Assembly (NCBI GenBank): GCA_040755975.1
Contig: JBFLZY010000005.1
Span: 1-64,000 of the forward strand
Origin: JAIMBK01 sp040755975
GTDB lineage: Bacteria > Bacillota > Desulfotomaculia > Desulfotomaculales > Nap2-2B
DNA length: 64,000 nt
Direction: 5' to 3'
Shown: in pieces, positions 52,330-60,608 of the stretch
Layout: every line of letters begins with the position of its first letter
Numbering within the stretch: the first letter of the stretch is position 1
Translations under genes and position numbers: made by a program
Notes under the pieces: generated by a model
Databases searched by the model: none
The model's input: only the letters and a program-made list of their open reading frames with translations
Told to the model about the DNA's origin: nothing

Positions 52330-53571
52330 TCACTGCCTGTGCCGCTTCCAAAACTCTCCCCACCACTTCCCCAGGGGTCCGGCAGTGCTCAGCTCCACGA
52401 ATGCTTCCTCAGTCCCCTCGGGAACGGACAGCACGCCGAAAGCCCGGGGATTGTCGGCCACCGGGGCCACTTCCCGGCGGTAAATTTGCTCCCGGCCATG
52501 CAAAAATTCCACTTCCACCGGCCAGAAGAACCCCGCCAAAGCCGCCTGCAGGCCGGCGCGGTTAAACACTCGCTGCCCGTTTACGGATAAAATCAGATCT
52601 CCCGAGCGAATCCCCGCTTTCCAGGCGGGAGTGCCAGTAATCGTATCCAGCACGCGCACCCCCTGGGAAGAAGGAACGTAAACCGGACGCTCATGTAACT
52701 CCATCTTCTTCCCAACGTGGATAACCAGTTCATGCCCCAGGGGCGAAAAGAAAGCCGCAGCCAGGGCGGCAAAACGGGAAGTCTGGGCTAAAACACTCAA
52801 CAGCAGCAAAAGCAAACTATATATTCCCAGATATAACGCCGAAAGCCTGCTTTTTTGCCACGGGTTACGGGCGATGGCCAGGTCCCCGTACCCCAAACCG
52901 GCCACAACAGGGATCATGCTGTAAACAACATTTTCCAGATTCTCCACCCCGGTAGGTTTGAACAGCGGCCACCAGTCCGGCATGTTGATCCCTTCGGGAG
53001 CCAGGGCATGCCCTACCACCACCAGCGCCACAATCGGGATGGGCCAGAACTTCTGCAGGGTAAATCCCCCCACCACCCGGCCATGCCTGTCTTTAAAATA
53101 GCCGGGCACCGCGCCTAAGTGACCGGAAGCCAGAATGAGCATACTTTCAACCATGTGCAAGATGGCAACCAGAGCCAGGATCTGGGCAACATTTAAGACT
53201 GGAAAACCAAAAACCAAACTTGTTAAAGCCAGCACCCCGCCGGCGTAGGCGAAACACAAAAAGCGCGCGTTAATCAGCATTAAGAGAATGGCCAACGGCC
53301 ATAAATAAAGCAAGCCCGGGCCGGATAGAGTAAGGCCCGCCACGACGATCAGCAAACTTCCGACCAGGCCGCCTACTGCCCCGCAGGCGGTGGCCACCAC
53401 CGTATCCGACCAGACGTGGCGGGTTTTGACGCCAAAAAGGCCCTTCTTTACCGCGGACATCCGGTGATATTGCAGGGCTACCAGCAACACCACCACCCAA
53501 AATAAGGGCTCAAAAAACACTTTGGCCATTGAACCCAGCAGCAGCGGCAGGATGCGCTCAAAGGGGAACAT
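52330..53571 (-). CDS. MinJ/YvjD-like integral membrane PDZ protein
   Basis: The 413-residue protein has about eight membrane helices (1-275), then a PDZ domain (about 300-390, with GVRVLDTITGTPAWKAGIRSGDLILSVNG). Bacillus MinJ (YvjD) has the same layout and is encoded in the ftsE-ftsX-ctpB-yvjD neighbourhood, as here. MinJ links DivIVA with MinCD in division-site selection. GGTGAAATA precedes the ATG, 15 bases after the ctp stop. Orthology is inferred from order and topology, not from a database match. Confidence 0.75.
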   Translation of the reverse strand: MFPFERILPLLLGSMAKVFFEPLFWVVVLLVALQYHRMSAVKKGLFGVKTRHVWSDTVVATACGAVGGLVGSLLIVVAGLTLSGPGLLYLWPLAILLMLINARFLCFAYAGGVLALTSLVFGFPVLNVAQILALVAILHMVESMLILASGHLGAVPGYFKDRHGRVVGGFTLQKFWPIPIVALVVVGHALAPEGINMPDWWPLFKPTGVENLENVVYSMIPVVAGLGYGDLAIARNPWQKSRLSALYLGIYSLLLLLLSVLAQTSRFAALAAAFFSPLGHELVIHVGKKMELHERPVYVPSSQGVRVLDTITGTPAWKAGIRSGDLILSVNGQRVFNRAGLQAALAGFFWPVEVEFLHGREQIYRREVAPVADNPRAFGVLSVPEGTEEAFVELSTAGPLGKWWGEFWKRHRQ

Positions 53572-53586
53572 TATTTCACCAGCCTT

Positions 53587-54747
53587 TTAAGCTGCCTGCT
53601 TAAGCTTATCTTTGAGGATCTCCACAGCTTTTCGCAGCTGCAAATCTTCCTTTCCGGGGTCCTGCCGAACAACCACGTCAGGTTCGATTCCCTTCTTGTG
53701 AATGTCGTGCCTGGCCGGCGTCAAATACCGGCCAGTGGTTAACTTCAAACCGGCGCCGTTATCCAGCCTGAACAACTCCTGAACAATTCCCTTGCCGAAA
53801 GTTTTCTCGCCCACCAGAACACCGGCTTCGGTATCTTTGATCGCTCCGGCTAAAATTTCGGCCGCGCTCGCACTCGCCCTGTTTACCAGCACAACCAGCG
53901 GAATGCCCAGCCTATGGCCGTTAACCGTATATGTTTCGTCCTTTCCCGCACGGTAGTGAATATAAACCACCGGTCCGCGGGGAATAAAATGCTCGGCCAC
54001 CTTAACCGCCGCCCGCAATTCACCCCCGGGGTTATCCCGCAAATCTAAAAGCAGTCCCCGCATACCTTGCTTTTGCAAGCGCCTCAGCATGGCCTCCACT
54101 TCTTCCGGAGTCTTCATCGTAAATTGGGTCAGGGCCAGATAACCGATCCCCGTATTCGGGATCATGTAACCCTCCACGGTGGGCACGCTGATTTGTTCCC
54201 GGACAATCTCCAACTCACGGACTGCGGAATTGTCTTTCCGGGTAAGGGTTAACTTTATTTTGCTGCCCACCGGCCCCCGCATCAGGCCGACCGCCGTTTC
54301 CAGGTCCAACCCTTGCGTATCCCGGCCGTCTATTTTCACAATTATATCGCCCTCCGAAATCCCTTCCCGCTTAGCCGGCGTCCCCGGGTACGCCCGCACC
54401 ACTGTTAAAACACCGTCCTTAACCGTGACCACAATACCCAACCCGCCGAACGTCCCGCTGATTTGTTCTTCCAGTTGGGCAAACATTTTGGGATTGAGAT
54501 ACACCGAATAAGGATCGTCCAGGGCCTCAACGAGCCCGCGGATAGCACCGTCCACCAGGTCGGTTACGTTGACGGGTTCCAAATAGCGGGAATTGATCAG
54601 CGACACCACTTTAAATAGATTCCCGAAATGTTTATAATTTGTCGCGATTATTCCTCCCGCCCCGATGATGACGAAAAAAATGAGGGCAGCGAGAACAATC
54701 AAACCACGCCAGAGCCAGCTCCTGGTGCTGTAAGGGTAATAACGCAA
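53587..54747 (-). CDS. S41 carboxy-terminal processing protease (CtpA/CtpB)
   Basis: The 386-residue protease has an N-terminal membrane anchor (about 14-35), a PDZ domain (about 90-170 with GISEGDIIVKIDGRDT) and the S41 core. Catalytic Ser lies in NRASASAAEIL near residue 290 and Lys in VGEKTFGKG near 315. CtpB of Bacillus cleaves SpoIVFA during sporulation; the neighbourhood with ftsEX is shared. The TTG start is six bases after AGGTGA. Confidence 0.92.
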   Translation of the reverse strand: MRYYPYSTRSWLWRGLIVLAALIFFVIIGAGGIIATNYKHFGNLFKVVSLINSRYLEPVNVTDLVDGAIRGLVEALDDPYSVYLNPKMFAQLEEQISGTFGGLGIVVTVKDGVLTVVRAYPGTPAKREGISEGDIIVKIDGRDTQGLDLETAVGLMRGPVGSKIKLTLTRKDNSAVRELEIVREQISVPTVEGYMIPNTGIGYLALTQFTMKTPEEVEAMLRRLQKQGMRGLLLDLRDNPGGELRAAVKVAEHFIPRGPVVYIHYRAGKDETYTVNGHRLGIPLVVLVNRASASAAEILAGAIKDTEAGVLVGEKTFGKGIVQELFRLDNGAGLKLTTGRYLTPARHDIHKKGIEPDVVVRQDPGKEDLQLRKAVEILKDKLKQAA

Positions 54748-54961
54748 GCGGTTTCACCTGCCAGTTTCGGAATTGGGCGCAAAGCTTCCGGGCCAAAGGC
54801 ACGAAAGAAAAGGGTGCCTTGATCAAATTCAGGCTTGCCTGACCGGTTCCTCAAAAGATACAGTATTATACTATACCAATCATACCACAATTAAAACCAT
54901 AAATTTGGACAATAGGTGAAGTGGCGAAAAAAGACCGGCAAAAATCCAGTTTCCTAAATCA

Positions 54962-55057
54962 GGAATTGGGAATCAGGGATTGAGCATTAGGGAAATAAAG
55001 CCCGCCATTTTCCATCTCTTTCTTTTCCCCAATTCCCAATTCCCAATTCCCAATTCC
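54962..55057. repeat. GGAATTGGGAAT inverted repeat with CCCAATT tandem units
   Basis: GGAATTGGGAAT (54962-54973) is inverted as four consecutive CCCAATT units (55028-55056). The whole can fold into a ~95-base hairpin. It lies in the 350-bp gap between the M23 peptidase gene and ctp, the widest gap in this otherwise tight operon. The rest of that gap holds nothing recognised. Confidence 0.65.
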
Positions 55058-55097
55058 ATAGACACCAGGGGAGTTAGCTTAAATGGCCTTATCCGGG

Positions 55098-56225
55098 TTA
55101 CAAATACGAATTGGGGTCAACCGCCGAACCGTTAACCATAACCGTAAAGTGAAGGTGCGGACCGGTGGACATGCCTGTGCTGCCGACGCGGGCGATGGCC
55201 TGTCCCTTGACAACTTCCTGGCCTTCCGACACTAACTGCGCGGAAAGGTGGGCGTACAGGGTAACCACTCCCCCGCCGTGATCAAGCATCACCACCCGCC
55301 CGTAGCCGCTCATGTTGCCCACGTGCATAACCGTGCCGTCCTGGGCAGCGACCACCCTGGTTCCCGTGGGAGCAGGGATGTCAATCCCGTTATGAAAGCG
55401 GCTTACGCGCAGAATCGGGTGAATGCGGTAACCGTAACCGGAGGACACGGTGGTATATCCGGGCACGGGCCAGGTAAAGGCACCCTCTTTACGCGGAGTT
55501 TTCTTGGCCCGTTCCAGGGCGATTTGCCTTAAAATTTCCCTTTCCTGCGCTTCCAGCCGGTCGACTTCTTCCTGGTGCCGGCTTAGCTCGGCCTGGGCCG
55601 AGGCAACCAACGTTCTCTGTTGCACCCGGTCTTGTTCCAGCTTTTGGCGGATTGCCTCCTGCTCCTGAATGAGCCCGGCAATCTGGTTGCGCTTATTTTC
55701 CAGTTCAGTTTTTGTTCTTAGAATAGCCTCCTGCTCCGCCTTCGCAAGACTGACCAGGCGGGCGTCGTGGGCAACAACCCGCTTGAGCAATTCGTAACGG
55801 TTAAGAAAGTCCCAAAAATCTTGAGAGTTAAAAAGCACTTCCAGGTAGCTTACCTGCCCGTAAAGATAAACGTCGTATAAACGCTTACCCAATTCCTGCC
55901 TGTTTTTGGCCAGCCTTGCTTCTGCTTCCTGCAGTGTCCTTTCCGCCTCCCGCAGGTCGGCCAGGGCAATCTGCAGGTTATCATTAAGCTCGAAAATTTT
56001 ATTTTCCTTTTCGTTAATTACCCGGTTGATCTCGGTTAAACGATTGATATAGCGGTTAACTTCCTGCTTGTCGCGGCTTACTTCCTGTCTCTTCTGAAAA
56101 AGCTTGTCCCTGGTCTGCTGGAGTTTTTCTTCCAGACTGAGACCATAGGCTGCGTGCACCGAACTAAAGGCAAAGACGAACGTTAAAAAAAAGACGCAAA
56201 TTTTTCGCCAGCCCGCTCCGGCCAC
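55098..56225 (-). CDS. Coiled-coil M23 peptidase, EnvC/PcsB-like murein hydrolase or activator
   Basis: The 375-residue protein has a signal peptide (to about 28), a long coiled coil (30-240) and a C-terminal M23/LytM domain. HNGIDIPAPTG and HLHF carry two of the zinc ligands, so the peptidase may be active. FtsEX-regulated partners (EnvC, PcsB, CwlO) share the coiled-coil plus hydrolase layout. It starts 17 bases after ftsX at a GTG eight bases from GGGGGG, which fits a complex with FtsEX. Confidence 0.88.
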   Translation of the reverse strand: MAGAGWRKICVFFLTFVFAFSSVHAAYGLSLEEKLQQTRDKLFQKRQEVSRDKQEVNRYINRLTEINRVINEKENKIFELNDNLQIALADLREAERTLQEAEARLAKNRQELGKRLYDVYLYGQVSYLEVLFNSQDFWDFLNRYELLKRVVAHDARLVSLAKAEQEAILRTKTELENKRNQIAGLIQEQEAIRQKLEQDRVQQRTLVASAQAELSRHQEEVDRLEAQEREILRQIALERAKKTPRKEGAFTWPVPGYTTVSSGYGYRIHPILRVSRFHNGIDIPAPTGTRVVAAQDGTVMHVGNMSGYGRVVMLDHGGGVVTLYAHLSAQLVSEGQEVVKGQAIARVGSTGMSTGPHLHFTVMVNGSAVDPNSYL

Positions 56226-56242
56226 TGCGTGATCCCCCCGCT

Positions 56243-57121
56243 TTAAACATTTAAGAAACGATGGACGGAAAGAACGCTGCCCGCCGCGCCAATAACGAAC
56301 CCCAGGCCAATAACACAAAGAAAAACAGGAATTAGCTCACTTAATTGGTAAACTACGGGAAGAAAAGGCATTAACCCATTTATCTCCCTGATCACAAGGA
56401 GGTAACCGTAATAAACGGTCACGGAAGCCAAAATTGCGCCGGCCAAACCCAGGAACATTCCTTCTAAAAGAAAAGGGAAGCGGATAAACCAGTTAGTTGC
56501 ACCCAGAAACTTCATGATGCCGATTTCTTTCCGCCTGGAAAAAACAGAAACCCTGATAGTAGTAGAAATAAGGAACACCGCCGCCCCCCCCAGGATGACC
56601 ATGGCTACCCAGCCGGCTACGCGGATCCCGCGGGTGACGGTCAATAACTTTTCGACCAATCCCTGCCCGTAACGTACCTCCTCCACACCGGCCAGCTTCG
56701 CGATTTCCCCGGCCACCTGGGGAACCTGCTGCGGCGCGTAGGTTTTCACCCGGAAAGCATCGGGCAGCGGGTTGTAATCCAGGCCCGCAAGCTTTTCGGC
56801 GCCAATGCTTTCCTGCATCCTTTCCAAAGCTGCTTCTTTCGAAATAAACTCTACTTCCGCCACCCCGGGCAAAAACTTAATCTTTTCGTTAAGCTGCTTG
56901 ATCTCCTCGTTTTCAATGTTATTAACTAAAAATACATTTATTTCCAGCATATTTTCCAGCGCAGCGGCTACTTTGTTAGCATTGAGCACCAGCAGCAAAG
57001 AGCATCCCAGAATAAACAAGGAAACAGTCACCGTACCTACCGAGGCCAAAGAAAGCCAGCCGTTGCGCCGCATGGAGGCAAAAGCTTCCCGGAAATAATA
57101 ACGGACCGTATTAAGCCCCAT
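56243..57121 (-). CDS. ftsX: Cell-division permease-like protein FtsX
   Basis: The 292-residue protein has a first helix (about 25-45), a large extracellular domain and three C-terminal helices, as in FtsX. It has no transport role; with FtsE it signals through the membrane to peptidoglycan hydrolases. ATG at 57121 overlaps the ftsE 3' end by 11 bases, which secures this start over the longer frame. GGGG is nine bases upstream. Confidence 0.94.
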   Translation of the reverse strand: MGLNTVRYYFREAFASMRRNGWLSLASVGTVTVSLFILGCSLLLVLNANKVAAALENMLEINVFLVNNIENEEIKQLNEKIKFLPGVAEVEFISKEAALERMQESIGAEKLAGLDYNPLPDAFRVKTYAPQQVPQVAGEIAKLAGVEEVRYGQGLVEKLLTVTRGIRVAGWVAMVILGGAAVFLISTTIRVSVFSRRKEIGIMKFLGATNWFIRFPFLLEGMFLGLAGAILASVTVYYGYLLVIREINGLMPFLPVVYQLSELIPVFLCVIGLGFVIGAAGSVLSVHRFLNV

Positions 57122-57797
57122 AACTGTAAGCCCCGCTTTCTTCATCGCGGACTACCCGGCCTTTGGCGAGCGCAACCACCCGTTTCTTCATGGCATCCAC
57201 AATATCCCACGCATGCGTGGCCATGATAATGGTCGTTCCCTGTTCATTAATCTTTTGAAAAAGCCGCATTAAATCCCAGGAAGTGTCGGGATCGAGATTG
57301 CCCGTGGGTTCATCGGCAATCAACAACAGCGGGTTATTCACCAGCGCCCTGGCCACGCAAACCCTTTGCTGCTCGCCGCCGGAAAGCTGGTGGGGAAGCA
57401 TTTTCGCTTTTCCTTCCAAACCGACCAGTTTTAATACTTCCGGTACCCGCCTCTTGATTTCCTTTGGAGACGCTCCGGTTACCTCGAGGGCAAAAGCTAC
57501 ATTTTCGTATACATTTTTTTGCGGCAGCAGGCGAAAATCCTGAAAAACCATCCCGATTTTCCGGCGGTGGAAAGGAACCTCCCGGGAGCGCATCCGCACG
57601 ACATTTTTCCCGTTAAAAATGATTTGCCCCCGCGTAGGCAATTCCTCGCGAAAAACAAGTTTCGCCAGGGTGGTTTTACCAGCCCCGCTGGGACCAACCA
57701 GAAATAAAAAATCTCCTTTGCGCACGTGGAGGTTAACGTTCTCCAGCGCGATGACCCCGTTCGGGTATACCTTGGAGACGTTGTAAAGCCGGAGCAC
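57111..57797 (-). CDS. ftsE: Cell-division ATP-binding protein FtsE
   Basis: The 228-residue ABC ATPase has Walker A GPSGAGKTT, signature LSGGEQQRV, Walker B LLIADEPTGNLD and the switch His in MATHAW. It binds FtsX at the inner membrane face and its ATPase cycle controls wall cleavage at division or elongation. GTG start after GAGGTG. First gene of the ftsE-ftsX-M23-ctp-PDZ operon. Confidence 0.95.
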   Translation of the reverse strand: MLRLYNVSKVYPNGVIALENVNLHVRKGDFLFLVGPSGAGKTTLAKLVFREELPTRGQIIFNGKNVVRMRSREVPFHRRKIGMVFQDFRLLPQKNVYENVAFALEVTGASPKEIKRRVPEVLKLVGLEGKAKMLPHQLSGGEQQRVCVARALVNNPLLLIADEPTGNLDPDTSWDLMRLFQKINEQGTTIIMATHAWDIVDAMKKRVVALAKGRVVRDEESGAYSYGA

Positions 57798-57866
57798 AAA
57801 AGAACACCTCAGGGTTTTATTTCGACACTAAATCAGCAAGATCCTCTCGAAAAAGCAAAATATTAC

Positions 57867-58250
57867 TTAATTGATCGTTAAAAATTTTGCCGTGGCCCGG
57901 ACGGCCTGCCGGCCATCGGGCAAGATTATCCGGGCAGCCAGCTGGTAGAGCCGCCGGTAGTTTTTTTCACAGAAAGCTTCCACGGTTATTTCCTGCCCGA
58001 TCGCCACGGGCAGGCTGAACCGGACGTTCATTTCCGCCGTCATCGCCTTGATCTGTTTCCGCCACAGCCATTGAGCCATGGCTTCGTCCAGCAGAGTGAC
58101 GAGCAGCCCGCCGTGAACATGCCCGTCCCACCCCTGGTGGTTTTCGTTCCCGGTAAAAACGGCGCGGCAGATTTCATCCTCCAGGTCAAATTTTAAGTGC
58201 AAACCGACGGGATTTTGCGGACTGCAGGCAAAGCACATACTGTCCCGCAT
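57867..58250 (-). CDS. PaaI-type hotdog thioesterase
   Basis: The 127-residue single hotdog-domain protein carries HVHGGLLVTLLDEAMA, the PaaI/4HBT helix with the HGG turn and likely catalytic Asp. An N-terminal CFACSPQNPVGLHL (CxxC plus NP.GL) is typical of a PaaI subgroup. It should hydrolyse acyl- or aryl-CoA thioesters. ATG at 58250 follows GGAGGAGGGG. It precedes ftsE on the same strand, but function does not link them. Confidence 0.88.
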   Translation of the reverse strand: MRDSMCFACSPQNPVGLHLKFDLEDEICRAVFTGNENHQGWDGHVHGGLLVTLLDEAMAQWLWRKQIKAMTAEMNVRFSLPVAIGQEITVEAFCEKNYRRLYQLAARIILPDGRQAVRATAKFLTIN

Positions 58251-58333
58251 GAGGGACCCCTCCTCCACAAAATAAATAACTGCAAAGATTTAAAGAATTA
58301 AAAGTAAGGCTTAATTATTGGCAACTATTTAAA

Positions 58334-58362
58334 GAAACCGCTCGAATTAATCCGGGGCATAA
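58334..58362. repeat. Dispersed repeat copy (GAAACCGCTCGA..CCGGGGCATAA)
   Basis: This 29-base stretch matches 7272-7301 with few differences. It lies between the LysR gene and the PaaI thioesterase gene, next to a short CTGCAAAG fragment (58271-58280) of another repeat family. Confidence 0.55.
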
Positions 58363-58386
58363 GGTTGTCCTTCATGTGGGCAGGCG

Positions 58387-59301
58387 TTAGAGTCCGAAGA
58401 CACTTTGTCCCGGAGAGCAACCCAGCAAAATATCGACAAAGGCGCTCTTGAACGAATTAAGGATTTTATCTTTGCGCATTACCACCGCTATGTAGCCAGG
58501 CTCGAAGATGTGGCCTAAGGAGACAAATACCAGCTTTCTTTGCTTGAGTCCCGGTAGGTCCCTTACTACGGTAGCGAAAGAAATGCCCAGGCCTGCTTCT
58601 ACGTAGAGGGAGCTTAATTCAACGTTAGAAGACTCCATGATTATACGGTAATTGATCCCCAGTTCCCGGAAGAGTTCCTCCAGCTTGATACGGCTGGTGT
58701 ATTCACTGGTTTTGGGGGGCAAAATGAGGGGATATTGCGCGATCTGCCTGATCGTAACCCGTTTTGCCTCGGCCAGGGGGTGTCCTATGGGTGTCAGCAG
58801 GACAGCCTCCACCTTTTTCCAGCGGAGCTTCGCAAGTTCTTTTGGCACAACAGATTCAAGCGCCAGTCCAAAGTCAACCTCGCCGTTTTTTACGAGCTCA
58901 ATCACGCTTTTCTGGGAACGGTCAAGCACGGTCAACTCGACCCAAGGGAATCGTTTAACGTATTCCTTCAGCACTTCCGGAAAAAGGTGGTAAAGTGTCG
59001 TAAAAGGGGCGGCGATGCTCAGCTTCCCTTTTTGGAGGCCTCTCAGTTCGGCCAGTTCCTCCAGCAAAGAATCATATTTATACATAATCTCCTCCGCAAA
59101 AGCAAGGAACTTTTCGCCTGCCGACGTGAGCCTCAATTTTCTTTTCCCGATCCTCTCAAAGAGCAGGCAGCCCAACTCCTCTTCCAAGGCTTTAATCTGC
59201 TGGGTCAGGGCGGACTGGGTTCGAAAGATAACCCCAGCAGCCCTGGTGAAACTCCCCAGCCTAGCCACGTGATAAAAACTCATAATCTGCTTCCATTCCA
59301 T
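58387..59301 (-). CDS. LysR-type transcriptional regulator
   Basis: The 304-residue protein has the N-terminal winged helix (FTRAAGVIFRTQSALTQQIKALEEELGCLLFER) and a periplasmic-binding-like effector domain (about 90-300). ATG at 59301 follows GGAGC. It is divergent from the FlK-like thioesterase gene, so by the usual LysR arrangement it probably controls that gene and itself. The effector may be an acyl-CoA or acid, but this is a guess. Confidence 0.9.
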   Translation of the reverse strand: MEWKQIMSFYHVARLGSFTRAAGVIFRTQSALTQQIKALEEELGCLLFERIGKRKLRLTSAGEKFLAFAEEIMYKYDSLLEELAELRGLQKGKLSIAAPFTTLYHLFPEVLKEYVKRFPWVELTVLDRSQKSVIELVKNGEVDFGLALESVVPKELAKLRWKKVEAVLLTPIGHPLAEAKRVTIRQIAQYPLILPPKTSEYTSRIKLEELFRELGINYRIIMESSNVELSSLYVEAGLGISFATVVRDLPGLKQRKLVFVSLGHIFEPGYIAVVMRKDKILNSFKSAFVDILLGCSPGQSVFGL

Positions 59302-59498
59302 TTTTGCTCCGCTCACCAACTAATCAGTGTTCAGGTTATTATTAACAATTTTAATCAGCCCCATCTTAAAACGAGGCCGCCTGCCCTGTCAAATTTTTTC
59401 TTCTTCAGGTTTAACAGGCAACCCGGATATTTCATTAAGAATGGGCGCAATCATTTAATTTTGCCGGTAAACTTGGCTAAATATATTAAGTGTACTAA

Positions 59499-59511
59499 TT
59501 GATAATATCAA
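59499..59511. promoter_or_regulatory. Candidate LysR operator in the divergent intergenic region
   Basis: TTGATAATATCAA is a perfect 13-base dyad containing T-N11-A, the LysR-type motif. It lies about 95 bases before the thioesterase ATG and 198 bases from the LysR start, in a 305-bp AT-rich gap with no gene. Confidence 0.4.
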
Positions 59512-59606
59512 AATAAATAATTTATCTTATTATAAAACCCATGCTAAACTATAGCCAGCCTGACTTCACGTTTTAATAAAAATTAAAACGAAGGGGAAGT
59601 GAATCG

Positions 59607-60047
59607 ATGAAAGACACTTTACAACCCGGCTTAACCTATGAGTTTAAATTTAAGGTCCCGGAAAACAAAACCGTACCCTACCTTTATCCTGAAGCACCGG
59701 AATTTCAGGTCATGCCTAAAGTTCTGGCTACGGGGTTTATGGTCGGTCTGTTCGAATGGACCTGTATCCAGGCCATCAACCCACACCTTGACTGGCCCGG
59801 TGAACAAACCGTGGGCACTGGCGTTAATCTGAGCCACTTGGCGGCCACTCCGCCGGGTCTGACCGTGACTGTAAAAGTTAAACTGGAGAAAGCGGAAGGC
59901 AGAAAGCTCACTTTTTCCATCGTCGCCGATGACGGCGTCGACAAGATTTCCGAGGGCACCCACGAGAGATTTATCATCGACGCGGTCAAATTCAATGCCA
60001 AGGCAGCGGCCAAAGCTGCCCGCGCACCTCAGGGGCAGGCGCCATAG
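59607..60047 (+). CDS. FlK-like acyl-CoA thioesterase
   Basis: The 146-residue protein resembles the fluoroacetyl-CoA thioesterase (FlK) group of hotdog enzymes: VGTGVNLSHLAATPPG (catalytic His near residue 77) and GTHERFIID near 120. Most members act on small acyl-CoAs rather than fluoroacetyl-CoA. ATG follows GAAGGGG at eight bases. A likely target of the divergent LysR regulator. Confidence 0.82.
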   Translation: MKDTLQPGLTYEFKFKVPENKTVPYLYPEAPEFQVMPKVLATGFMVGLFEWTCIQAINPHLDWPGEQTVGTGVNLSHLAATPPGLTVTVKVKLEKAEGRKLTFSIVADDGVDKISEGTHERFIIDAVKFNAKAAAKAARAPQGQAP

Positions 60048-60242
60048 TGTCGGGCGGTCCTCGCCGCGCGGGTGCCGTGGGGAACGGGGATTGTCTTTAC
60101 TGCAATTTCTAAGACACGCCAGAAAACAGCTAAAATCGATAAACCCGGTAGCTATGGGCAATGGTCTCTGCAAGTGTAACCCGATGTCTGTCTATAACAT
60201 ATCCCGGATCTCCTCTCCCGGCGCCGGAAAAAGGATTTTTCC

Positions 60243-60608
60243 TTGAGCTTGCCCAAAGAAAAGGTCAGTACTCGGGTATCCACATTACTGGCCAAAGGTT
60301 TCGAGACTTATTACGTTGGTCTATTCTTAATCATCCCCTTCCTTTTGCAAGCCGAAGTCTGGCGGTTTGCCGAATGTTTGTGGAACAATTTCTCCCGAAA
60401 AGGGCTCGGTTCTTTACAGGTTTTTCTGCTTTTATTCTTTGCCGCTTTGGGCAAGATCAAGAACATCAACCGGCTCAAAAACATCCAGGATATCTGTTTG
60501 GCAATGCTGGCTGTGTTGCCAAAAGCATTGCAAAAGCAAGAGCTGGGCCGGCAGCCCAGCTCAAAAAGCGGGTTAATCTATTTGTTAGCGGACGATACCA
60601 TAGATTAA
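60243..60608 (+). pseudogene. Degenerate transposase N-terminal fragment
   Basis: A frame of about 120 codons contains YYVGLFLIIPFLLQAE, LQVFLLLFFAALGKIK and LAMLAVLPKALQ, resembling the N-terminal region of a family of large transposases with a 'GLFL.P' and 'LLALK..G' pattern. It has no ribosome site and no downstream catalytic part, and its end runs into the convergent hppA 3' end by 24 bases. The upstream 60048-60242 contains no gene. Identification is by eye and tentative. Confidence 0.4.

Noticed and set aside
55028..55056. Tandem CCCAATT units as a possible CRISPR
   Set aside because: Units are 7 bases and contiguous, with no spacers and no cas genes.
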